Positions 9,365 through 16,256 of a DNA stretch of 64,000 nt are shown piece after piece (the first letter of the stretch is position 1; every line of letters begins with the position of its first letter). A program made the position numbers and the translations under genes. The notes under the pieces are model-generated. The model saw only the letters and a program-made list of their open reading frames with translations. It was not told the origin of the DNA and made no database searches. Source of the stretch: Pseudoalteromonas sp. MM1 (GTDB lineage Bacteria > Pseudomonadota > Gammaproteobacteria > Enterobacterales > Alteromonadaceae). The stretch is from NCBI RefSeq assembly GCF_030296835.1, contig NZ_AP027922.1, forward strand, positions 2,356,001-2,420,000. Direction: 5' to 3'.

Positions 9365-10059
9365 GTGAGTTAAAAACCTTATACAAAGAAGGTGTATGGG
9401 CTAATAACCCCGCGCTAGTGCAGCTACTCGGTTTATGCCCGCTTTTAGCTGTTACATCAACTGTAACCAACGCACTTGGCCTAGGGTTAGCGACTTTATT
9501 AGTGTTAGTAGGCTCTAATATTACTGTTTCTGTTGTGCGTAATTGGGTACCTAAAGACATTCGTATTCCGGTATTTGTAATGATTATTGCAGGCTTTGTG
9601 ACTATAGTTCAACTACTTATGAATGCGTACACCTTTGGTTTGTATCAATCATTAGGCATATTTATTCCACTAATAGTAACTAACTGCGCCATTATTGGCC
9701 GTGCAGAGGCGTATGCTTCTAAAAACCCTGTGCACCTGTCTGCATTCGATGGCCTGATGATGGGCTTAGGCTTTATGGCCGTACTATTAGTGCTAGGTGC
9801 AATGCGCGAACTTATAGGCCAAGGTACATTATTTGATGGCGCCGATTTGCTCCTTGGACCGTGGGCCCAAAGCCTACGCTTGGAAATATTTAGTTTTGAT
9901 AGCCAGTTTTTACTCGCTATTTTACCACCCGGCGCCTTTTTAGGGCTTGGGCTGTTAATAGCAGCAAAAAATGTTATTGACGCACAAATAAAATCAAAAC
10001 AGGTAACGCCACCAGAAGCCGAAAAAGGCCCACGCGCACGCGTTACTAGCTTAACTTAA
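9361..10059 (+). CDS. rsxE: Electron transport complex subunit RsxE/RnfE
   Basis: 232-residue membrane subunit homologous to RsxA, with [14 protein letters not shown] near the N terminus and [15 protein letters not shown] in the middle, cysteines facing those of RsxA. An in-frame ATG at 9343 would add six residues. ATG 9361 is preferred because it overlaps the rsxG stop as ATGA like the upstream junctions, has GAGG at proper spacing, and gives the usual [15 protein letters not shown] start. Last gene of the rsx operon; a strong hairpin follows. Confidence 0.95.
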   Translation: MSELKTLYKEGVWANNPALVQLLGLCPLLAVTSTVTNALGLGLATLLVLVGSNITVSVVRNWVPKDIRIPVFVMIIAGFVTIVQLLMNAYTFGLYQSLGIFIPLIVTNCAIIGRAEAYASKNPVHLSAFDGLMMGLGFMAVLLVLGAMRELIGQGTLFDGADLLLGPWAQSLRLEIFSFDSQFLLAILPPGAFLGLGLLIAAKNVIDAQIKSKQVTPPEAEKGPRARVTSLT

Positions 10060-10063
10060 GGGG

Positions 10064-10096
10064 AAAACGCATTAGCACTTTTAGCTAATGCGTTTT
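10064..10096 (+). terminator. Strong hairpin between rsxE and nth
   Basis: A 13-bp perfect stem (10064-10076 with 10084-10096) and 7-nt loop, ending in TTTT. It acts as a likely terminator or attenuator. It ends only 7 bases before the nth start codon, so it may also limit nth translation when read through. Confidence 0.7.
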
Positions 10097-10103
10097 AAGT
10101 TGC

Positions 10104-10736
10104 ATGAATAAAGAAAAACGTCACCAAATACTCTCGCGCTTGCGCGAACAAAACCCACATCCAGAAACCGAGCTTGAATACTCAAGCCCATTTGAGCTAC
10201 TAGTAGCTGTTACGCTCTCTGCACAAGCCACCGATGTAGGGGTAAATAAAGCCACACGTAAATTATTTCCAGTAGCTAATACGCCACAAGCCATTTTAGA
10301 TATAGGCCACGATGCACTTCGCGATTATATAAAAACCATTGGCTTATTTAATTCAAAAGCCGCAAACGTGTACAAAATGTGCCAAATATTGGTTGATCAA
10401 CATAACGGCATTGTGCCCGAGAACCGCGAAGCGCTCGAAGCCCTACCCGGTGTTGGCCGAAAAACCGCAAATGTCGTACTCAACACCGCCTTTGGCTGGC
10501 CGACCATTGCCGTAGACACGCATATTTTTCGTGTTTCAAACCGCACCAAATTTGCGATGGGTAAAGATGTAGTTGCTGTTGAGCAAAAACTTGAAAAAGT
10601 GGTACCAAAAGAATTTAAAGTTGATGTGCACCATTGGTTAATACTACACGGGCGCTACACCTGCGTAGCACGTAAACCTAAGTGTGGCTCGTGTATAATA
10701 GAAGACTTGTGTGAGTTTAAAGAAAAAACGGACTAA
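10104..10736 (+). CDS. nth: Endonuclease III
   Basis: 210-residue bifunctional DNA glycosylase/AP lyase removing oxidised pyrimidines. Visible are the helix-hairpin-helix LPGVGRKTANVVL with its catalytic lysine, the VDTHIFRVSNR segment with the catalytic aspartate, and the C-terminal 4Fe-4S loop C-x6-C-x2-C-x5-C (CVARKPKCGSCIIEDLC). Following rsx with nth is a common order in gammaproteobacteria. There is no clear Shine-Dalgarno between the upstream hairpin and the ATG. Confidence 0.97.
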   Translation: MNKEKRHQILSRLREQNPHPETELEYSSPFELLVAVTLSAQATDVGVNKATRKLFPVANTPQAILDIGHDALRDYIKTIGLFNSKAANVYKMCQILVDQHNGIVPENREALEALPGVGRKTANVVLNTAFGWPTIAVDTHIFRVSNRTKFAMGKDVVAVEQKLEKVVPKEFKVDVHHWLILHGRYTCVARKPKCGSCIIEDLCEFKEKTD

Positions 10737-10770
10737 CCTTAAATAACAATATTTTGAGTATTTAAAAGTA

Positions 10771-10794
10771 AGACAGCTAATTAATTAGCTGTCT
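10771..10794. terminator. 24-bp perfect palindrome between convergent genes
   Basis: AGACAGCTAATT and its exact reverse complement abut without a loop. It lies between nth (+) and the membrane protein gene (-) and overlaps the last codons of the latter. Probable bidirectional terminator, though T-runs are weak. Confidence 0.55.
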
Positions 10795-11444
10795 GTTGAT
10801 TCTATACTATTTATAAATTGCGCCATATTTACTAAACGTTCACCAACAATGAGCTCAATGGTGCGTTTAACCCAAGGCGTGGCAATATTTGTGTAGTTTA
10901 GTTTAGCCAATACGCAGCCTATGGTAATTAAAAGTAGTAGTGATGACACGCTGTAAAACCAAACCATGTGTTGCTCTAGAAGTGCAAATAGATCAATTTT
11001 AAATAGCACATCAAACCCAATAAACACATAAGCCATATAAAAAGGAACTGACATAAGCAACAACTTAGTTAGTTGTAATTTATGTGAGCAAAGGCGATAA
11101 ATGTCTTTTTGAACTTGGCTAATTGGTTTTGCATAATCAATATTAGCAATATGCACTATTTGGCCAATATTACCTGCAAGGCCAACAATGGCAAATATAG
11201 CCAAGATTAAAGCAGATATTACAGGCGCTGAAACACTAACGTTTTTTGCAATATACTGGCCCAATAAAGCAATAATAAAAAAGAAGGCTGCGCTTTCAAT
11301 AATACGTGCCCACTTCATAGTATTAAGCTCTTTTATTTGTTTATTCGCTTTTGTTTCGCTCAGCAGTGATTGGTTTATTGTAATGGCCGATTCGTTAACA
11401 CTATTTTGCTGCTGCCATGTGTTTTTAAAATTATCTAAATTCAT
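10785..11444 (-). CDS. Membrane protein paired with ECF sigma factor (possible anti-sigma)
   Basis: 219 residues from ATG 11444. A start seven codons upstream is also open but would overlap the sigma gene; ATG 11444 follows the sigma stop by one base and has a GGGGG-type ribosome site 7 bases upstream. An N-terminal soluble part of ~45 residues with NTWQQQN precedes four hydrophobic helices (about 50-70, 75-95, 125-150, 160-185). The position directly after an ECF sigma gene suggests an anti-sigma role. The HxxxCxxC zinc motif of classical anti-sigma domains is absent, so this is inference from context only. Confidence 0.7.
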   Translation of the reverse strand: MNLDNFKNTWQQQNSVNESAITINQSLLSETKANKQIKELNTMKWARIIESAAFFFIIALLGQYIAKNVSVSAPVISALILAIFAIVGLAGNIGQIVHIANIDYAKPISQVQKDIYRLCSHKLQLTKLLLMSVPFYMAYVFIGFDVLFKIDLFALLEQHMVWFYSVSSLLLLITIGCVLAKLNYTNIATPWVKRTIELIVGERLVNMAQFINSIESTDS

Positions 11445-11445
11445 T

Positions 11446-11952
11446 TTAAGCCCCCTGTTTTTCAAATTGATTTTTTAGTGTTTCTTTAATTCTGCCTATT
11501 CGCGTAGCGACATTGGTTTTACTTATGCCTAAACTCTTCGCAATGCTTTGATGGGATTCACCTTCTAAATACAGCAATACTATGGCTTTATTTAACTTAT
11601 CGAGCTTTGCTATAAATTCATATAATTGCTTAACATCTTCGCTTCTATCGTCTTGTGCTGAATAATCCGCTATATGCACTATGCACTGCTCATTTGCATT
11701 GGCTTTATCTTCTCGTTTACTGTCTTTGCGGTAATAGGAAATTGCCACATTTAATGCTATTCGGTACATCCACGTAGAAAACTTATAGTCTTTGTTGTAG
11801 TTCTCATAAGCCAGCCACATAGTCGTGAGTATTTCTTGCGCTAGGTCTTGCCTGTCGTGTTGGTTTTGACAGTACGAGTTTACAACTTTATAAATAATGC
11901 CTTTATGCTGCTCCATTGTTTGAGCAAACAGTGCTTTTTTATTGGTGTTCAT
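11446..11952 (-). CDS. ECF-family RNA polymerase sigma factor
   Basis: 168 residues. Region 2 is seen as DLAQEILTTMWLAY followed by KFSTWMYRIALNVAISYYRK (core binding and -10 recognition). Region 4 is seen as LYLEGESHQSIAKSLGISKTNVATRIGRIKETL (helix-turn-helix for the -35). A variable acidic linker joins them. It is cotranscribed with the membrane protein downstream. No ECF-type promoter could be identified with confidence upstream. Confidence 0.92.
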   Translation of the reverse strand: MNTNKKALFAQTMEQHKGIIYKVVNSYCQNQHDRQDLAQEILTTMWLAYENYNKDYKFSTWMYRIALNVAISYYRKDSKREDKANANEQCIVHIADYSAQDDRSEDVKQLYEFIAKLDKLNKAIVLLYLEGESHQSIAKSLGISKTNVATRIGRIKETLKNQFEKQGA

Positions 11953-12296
11953 GTAGGCATAAATCCATCATTTAATTAATCTCATCACGTATTATTTCTA
12001 ATGTATCTGTTTTTAAAAGCAACAGATGCAAAGTTGTGGCTAATGCAACACAGCCAGTACACATTTGTATAAACATTTTAGCTGCACGCTAACCCCCACA
12101 TAATTTTCTTATCTAGTTATTCGCAATATCGCGGAAATAATCACAACTAATTAAAAAAATTATTGGAGAGAGTAATAAGCTAAGCAAAGGAGCAAAGCGT
12201 TAATTCTTTTTCTGCCTTGCTATTAAAAGTGAATAATAATTTAAGGAGGTTTCTGCGTTAGCGCTGTAAAAAACCACATAACTTCAAGGATGTATT
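11953..12296. other. Upstream region of the ECF sigma gene
   Basis: AT-rich, with no supported gene. A near-perfect Shine-Dalgarno-like string, AAGGAGGT, lies at 12243-12250, but no usable start codon follows at normal spacing. It may be left over from a decayed gene. Confidence 0.4.
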
Positions 12297-12422
12297 TTGC
12301 AAAGTAATCATTCAAAATTTCAGCCAAATAAGTGGTCATTATTAAATTTAGCTGTTGCGCTTATACTGGCGGGTGCATTTTATTATTTGGGTCAATTTTT
12401 TGTTATTTCATTTGATTTCTAA
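12297..12422 (+). CDS. Possible 41-residue single-pass membrane peptide
   Basis: TTG start at 12297 with AAGGA about 7 bases upstream, and stop TAA at 12420-12422. The peptide begins LQSNHSKFQPNKWSLLN (polar, with a Lys/Trp anchor), continues as one hydrophobic helix (LAVALILAGAFYYLGQFFVI), and ends SFDF. A clean helix framed by charged ends and a well-spaced ribosome site argue for a real small protein. The TTG start and lack of a recognised family keep the call tentative. Confidence 0.4.
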   Translation: MQSNHSKFQPNKWSLLNLAVALILAGAFYYLGQFFVISFDF

Positions 12423-12457
12423 GTCTAATTTGTTTTATTTCATTTTTAACCTTATAA

Positions 12458-12794
12458 ATTTTAAAACATTGGAAAGCATATATTAACTATTTAAAAGCAA
12501 TAGGAGATGAGATAGAGCGAGGCAGATTCTACTTAGGTGAACACATAGTATCGATTGTTCCTTACATGAACTTACAAATAACAGTTTATGCACGTATGGA
12601 TGAATCAGCTTTATTAATCAAAAAAATTGTTATATTTCAATTAATCTAAAAATTTTTGCTCATTTGAAACAAATGAATATTTCGCACAGCCAATCGCGAA
12701 AGTAATATTAGCCGATAATAAAAACTTAGCTCCCACATCCTATATACTTTGGCCTGAAGAAATGGCGCTAACTCAAAGTAAAGCACATGGGTAA
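12458..12794 (+). pseudogene. Decayed protein-coding remnant, family unknown
   Basis: Two adjacent open stretches in different frames read like protein. Frame A (12458-12649) includes YLKAIGDEIERGRFYLGEH and VPYMNLQITVYARMDES. Frame B (about 12648-12794) includes YFAQPIAKVILADNKN and YILWPEEMALTQSKAHG. Neither has a credible start codon plus ribosome site, and the frame changes near 12648. Composition is protein-like rather than random. The parent gene was not recognised. Confidence 0.45.
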
Positions 12795-12881
12795 ACGCCT
12801 TTGTTTACTTATCACGCCTTAAAGGTATTAAGCGTTACACTTTAAGACGATACTAAGATTTATAGCGGTTTAACTCTGATA

Positions 12882-13247
12882 CTAGCTGCGTACTTTTAAA
12901 TACCACCAAATTAAAGGCGCCAGTATCACTAATTCAATACCAACATTCAGCCACTGCTTTGCTACCGTTCCATCTAACATAATTCCTATAAGCCTTGCGA
13001 TTAAAAGCCCTACGAGTAACGATGACAGTGTTGCAGCTATGGTAGCTTGCCAAGGTGCGAGCTGATGATGAAATTGCAGCAATAAGCCAAAACCAATAAA
13101 TAATCCCCACCAAATTCTACGCTCTACAGCCTTAAAAATATCGCTAGGGACTGGCTTATTACTTATCAGCTCAGGGTTGGCAGCTAATACTATGCCAAAA
13201 ATAATTAGCAGTGCACCAACAACCCTAAAAATAACTATATTATCCAT
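12882..13247 (-). CDS. Four-helix membrane protein, DUF4345-like
   Basis: 121 residues with four hydrophobic segments (about 5-23, 45-62, 68-92, 98-117) and RIWWGLFIGFGLLL in the middle, a pattern typical of DUF4345-type small membrane proteins. No enzymatic motif. It starts two bases after the stop of the AraC-family gene, so the two are cotranscribed. Function unknown. Confidence 0.7.
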   Translation of the reverse strand: MDNIVIFRVVGALLIIFGIVLAANPELISNKPVPSDIFKAVERRIWWGLFIGFGLLLQFHHQLAPWQATIAATLSSLLVGLLIARLIGIMLDGTVAKQWLNVGIELVILAPLIWWYLKVRS

Positions 13248-13249
13248 GA

Positions 13250-14203
13250 TTAATTCCTCAGGTTAGTTGTTTGATTAATCGCTTGCTCAACACGCGCCTT
13301 TGAGTGCCCTTTTTCTTGGCTCCACTGCTTTGGCGATTGCCCATACATACGTTTAAATTCTCTGCTAAATTGAGATGAGCTAACATAACCTACCGACATG
13401 GCCGCAGAGCTTACGTTCATACCCGTTGCAATTTTCATCGCGGCGGTATTTAAGCGCATAGATTTAACAAATTGAATAGGCGACATACTGGTCGCATCTT
13501 TAAATTTACGATGTAAAACCGCCCTACTTACGCCAATTTTTGCCGCCATATCGTCTATGGTTATGGTTTCATCTAATCGAGAGGCCAAATAATCAATTGA
13601 ACGTGCTATGTCATTTCCTACGCCAAAGGCTTGGCGCACACTACTCCCTGCCTGTCCGTTTAATATGGCGTAATATAGTTCACGCAGTCGCCCTTCACCT
13701 AAAATCGCAATATCTACAGGGTTATTTACTAGTTGTAGCAACCGTAGTAATGAATCTGTAAAGGAGTCATCCCAAGCTGCGAGTGTGAGCCCTTGCTCTT
13801 TAGAGGCTGATGCGTATTTTTTTACACCTTCTGCAGCCATGGTAATAGATAATTCGGTCATCACTTTGGTATCTAGCGACACAATAACGCCTAGTAAAGG
13901 GTTATCAGGTGAGGCCGTGGGTGTACCCGCTTCTACCGGCATAGACATAGGGCAGCACATATAACTATTTTCATCGTAAATAAAATGCTTACCATCGAGT
14001 ATGGCTTCTTTAGCGCCACTCACTATGGCAACAATACACGGCTCGTATACCGCAGGCGCACAGCGCATAGCGTGCGTTACTTTAAACAGCTGAACACCTT
14101 TAATACCCGTTTCTATTAGCCCTAGGGCATAATTTTCATCGCTGTTTACTTCGTTAAAAGACAGGTTGTTTTGTATAAGTTGTTTAATCTGGTGTTTGCT
14201 CAT
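13250..14203 (-). CDS. AraC-family transcriptional regulator
   Basis: 317 residues. The N-terminal half (about 15-190) matches the AraC_N cupin-like sensing domain found in regulators of SDR/aldo-keto genes (conserved region around CIVAIVSGAKEAILDGKHF and LGVIVSLD). The C-terminal ~100 residues carry two helix-turn-helix motifs, including DDMAAKIGVSRAVLHRKFKDATSMSP and AAMSVGYVSSSQFSREFKRMYGQSPKQW. It is transcribed divergently from the SDR gene across a 209-bp gap, the usual layout for a regulator of that neighbour. Confidence 0.92.
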   Translation of the reverse strand: MSKHQIKQLIQNNLSFNEVNSDENYALGLIETGIKGVQLFKVTHAMRCAPAVYEPCIVAIVSGAKEAILDGKHFIYDENSYMCCPMSMPVEAGTPTASPDNPLLGVIVSLDTKVMTELSITMAAEGVKKYASASKEQGLTLAAWDDSFTDSLLRLLQLVNNPVDIAILGEGRLRELYYAILNGQAGSSVRQAFGVGNDIARSIDYLASRLDETITIDDMAAKIGVSRAVLHRKFKDATSMSPIQFVKSMRLNTAAMKIATGMNVSSAAMSVGYVSSSQFSREFKRMYGQSPKQWSQEKGHSKARVEQAINQTTNLRN

Positions 14204-14412
14204 ACACCAATACCCTTTAAATATAGAATAATTCTAATCTAGCACCGAAAATGCACATTCTCAATGCAGTGATACAAATAGGCATATTTTAAAGAGGATA
14301 TCGCCTAGTTACACCCAGTATCGAGAGTTATATTACCTAACAAGCAATGTAGAACAATGCGCATAGCCCTGTACTACATATTTACACTTAACTATTGATA
14401 GGAATTTAACTA

Positions 14413-15363
14413 ATGAGCGCAACTAACCCATTTGGCCCTTCTGGCTGGACTCCCGACCAACTCAGTTCTTTAGTCGGTAAATGCTATTTAATAACGGGAG
14501 CAAATACAGGCGCAGGCTTTGAAGCAACCCGACTATTACTCGCTAAAGGCGCAAAAGTAGTTATGCTCAATCGAAACCCTTTAAAATCAGATGAAGCTAT
14601 AGCTAAGTTAAAACAGGAATTTGGCGATAGTACTGACGTGAGTTTTATAAAAATGGACTTAGCAGAGCTTGCCTCAGTGCGCCATGCAGCCAACGAGGTA
14701 TTACACACTGTGCAACACATAGATGCACTTATTTGTAACGGTGCTATTGCGCAGGTCGCGACTCAGCAATTTACTAAAGACGGCTTTGAAAGTCAGTTAG
14801 GGGTTAACCACTATGGGCACTTTTTACTGTGTGGTTTACTTTTTAACAAAATAGAGCAATCAAACGGACGTATTGTTGTGGTTGCCAGTGAAGGTTACAA
14901 AATGGGGCTTAAAACGATTCAATTTGATGACATGAATTGGAATAAAAACTACCACCCAAACAAAACCTACTGCCACAGTAAACTTGCCCAAATGATGTTT
15001 GCCTATGAACTGCAAAGTAAAATAGCCGCCGCAAATAAAAATGTGCAAGTGTTTGTATGTCACCCAGGTGCCGCTAATACCTCTCTTATTGGCGATAATG
15101 TTAACTTTGCAACCCGATTTACCTGGTCACTAATAGTCAAAATGGGCTTAGCGCAATCGGCAGAGCAAGGTGCATACCCTGAGGTTATGTGTGCCACCGA
15201 GCATAACCTAAAACAGCGCGCTTATTATGGGCCATCAGGCAGGTGGAATTGGAGCGGCCCTGTAGGTGAATGCACCCTTGAATCATTTGCTTTAGAGCAG
15301 CCTGTGCTAAGCAAACTATGGGCAGTTACTGAGCAGCAAGTCGCTTTTAAATGGTCAATATAG
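14413..15363 (+). CDS. Short-chain dehydrogenase/reductase
   Basis: 316 residues with a Rossmann fold. TGANTGAG (28-35) binds the cofactor and resembles the retinol dehydrogenase/protochlorophyllide reductase-like SDR group. A CNGAI segment, the catalytic serine in VVVASEG and YCHSK (Tyr-x3-Lys) complete the active site. Substrate unknown. AGGAAT upstream serves as ribosome site. It overlaps the lipoprotein gene by 13 bases and is probably controlled by the divergent AraC regulator. Confidence 0.92.
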   Translation: MSATNPFGPSGWTPDQLSSLVGKCYLITGANTGAGFEATRLLLAKGAKVVMLNRNPLKSDEAIAKLKQEFGDSTDVSFIKMDLAELASVRHAANEVLHTVQHIDALICNGAIAQVATQQFTKDGFESQLGVNHYGHFLLCGLLFNKIEQSNGRIVVVASEGYKMGLKTIQFDDMNWNKNYHPNKTYCHSKLAQMMFAYELQSKIAAANKNVQVFVCHPGAANTSLIGDNVNFATRFTWSLIVKMGLAQSAEQGAYPEVMCATEHNLKQRAYYGPSGRWNWSGPVGECTLESFALEQPVLSKLWAVTEQQVAFKWSI

Positions 15364-16160
15364 TGTCGCAAATAGAGTGCGTATGCAGGGGGAAACGTAA
15401 TAAAAATATATTCGCAAGCCACTTAATACTTCTGCTTTTACTAACGGGCTGTAAAAGTACCGATAGTGGCCCTGTACAGTACAAAGCCAATGATGAGCTA
15501 GTTGTACTTGCCCATGGCTTAGGTAGAAGCGATTGGGCAATGCGTTACTTTGCCCAACAGCTTAAGCGTGCTCGTTATAAAGTATGTAGCTTAGATTACG
15601 CCTCTATAGGGCAAAGCGTTAAAGCCGTGCTTTTACAAACTAATAAACAAATAAACGCCTGTATTTCTAATGCGAATAAAATACATTTTGTCGGCCATTC
15701 CCTAGGAGGCTTAATTATTAGAGCCTACTTGCAAAATAACAGCGTGGTTTTAAACAGCAATAAGCTAGGAAATGTTGTGTTAATTGGCACACCCAACAAA
15801 GGCAGCGAATTAGCTAATCATTTAAATGGTTCATGGTTATTGCATATAGCCGGCGGTGTAAGCCAAGCTCTCGTTACTGGTGATAACAGCCTAGGCAACA
15901 CGATAGATGAGCTGGACATTAATGTAGGTGTAATAGCCGGTACTAAAGCATCCCCTCTTACACAAAGTTACTTTAACAGTGAAAACGATGGTTTGGTGTC
16001 TGTGGAATCAACCAAGCTTAATAATATGCGTGATTTTATTACCCTTGATGTTAGCCACACGGGAATGCGCTACAACCAACAAGTAATGCAACACACACTC
16101 AATTTTTTGCAAACTGGTGCATTTTTATCCCCTACACGAAGAACCAATACCCTTTATTAA
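15351..16160 (+). CDS. Alpha/beta hydrolase (lipase-like) lipoprotein
   Basis: 269 residues from ATG 15351, inside the end of the SDR gene; GTG 15363 is an alternative start. The N terminus is a lipoprotein signal with lipobox LTGC (Cys34). The alpha/beta hydrolase fold shows an oxyanion-type LAHGLGRSDW, the nucleophile in GHSLGG (Ser117), an acid in NDGLVS and a histidine in VSHTGMRY. The closest pattern is the triacylglycerol lipase/PGAP1-like group. It is probably anchored on the periplasmic side of a membrane and translationally coupled to the SDR. Substrate not predictable. Confidence 0.85.
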   Translation: MVNIVSQIECVCRGKRNKNIFASHLILLLLLTGCKSTDSGPVQYKANDELVVLAHGLGRSDWAMRYFAQQLKRARYKVCSLDYASIGQSVKAVLLQTNKQINACISNANKIHFVGHSLGGLIIRAYLQNNSVVLNSNKLGNVVLIGTPNKGSELANHLNGSWLLHIAGGVSQALVTGDNSLGNTIDELDINVGVIAGTKASPLTQSYFNSENDGLVSVESTKLNNMRDFITLDVSHTGMRYNQQVMQHTLNFLQTGAFLSPTRRTNTLY

Positions 16161-16191
16161 CCACTTAGCTGCGGCTAATTTAAGGTCAAAA

Positions 16192-16217
16192 AAAAGCAAG
16201 CCAAATGGCTTGCTTTT
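16192..16217. terminator. Bidirectional intrinsic terminator
   Basis: 11-bp stem AAAAGCAAGCC/GGCTTGCTTTT with 4-nt loop, between the convergent lipase gene and TonB receptor gene. Confidence 0.88.
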
Positions 16218-16256
16218 GAGTGCCCGTTCAAAGGCTACACACTCTCAACATACTTT

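Noticed and set aside
12243..12250. AAGGAGGT as ribosome site of a gene
   Set aside because: No ATG, GTG or TTG at workable distance in an open frame.
13540..13761. 73-residue plus-strand frame
   Set aside because: Lies antisense within the AraC-family gene, without its own signals.
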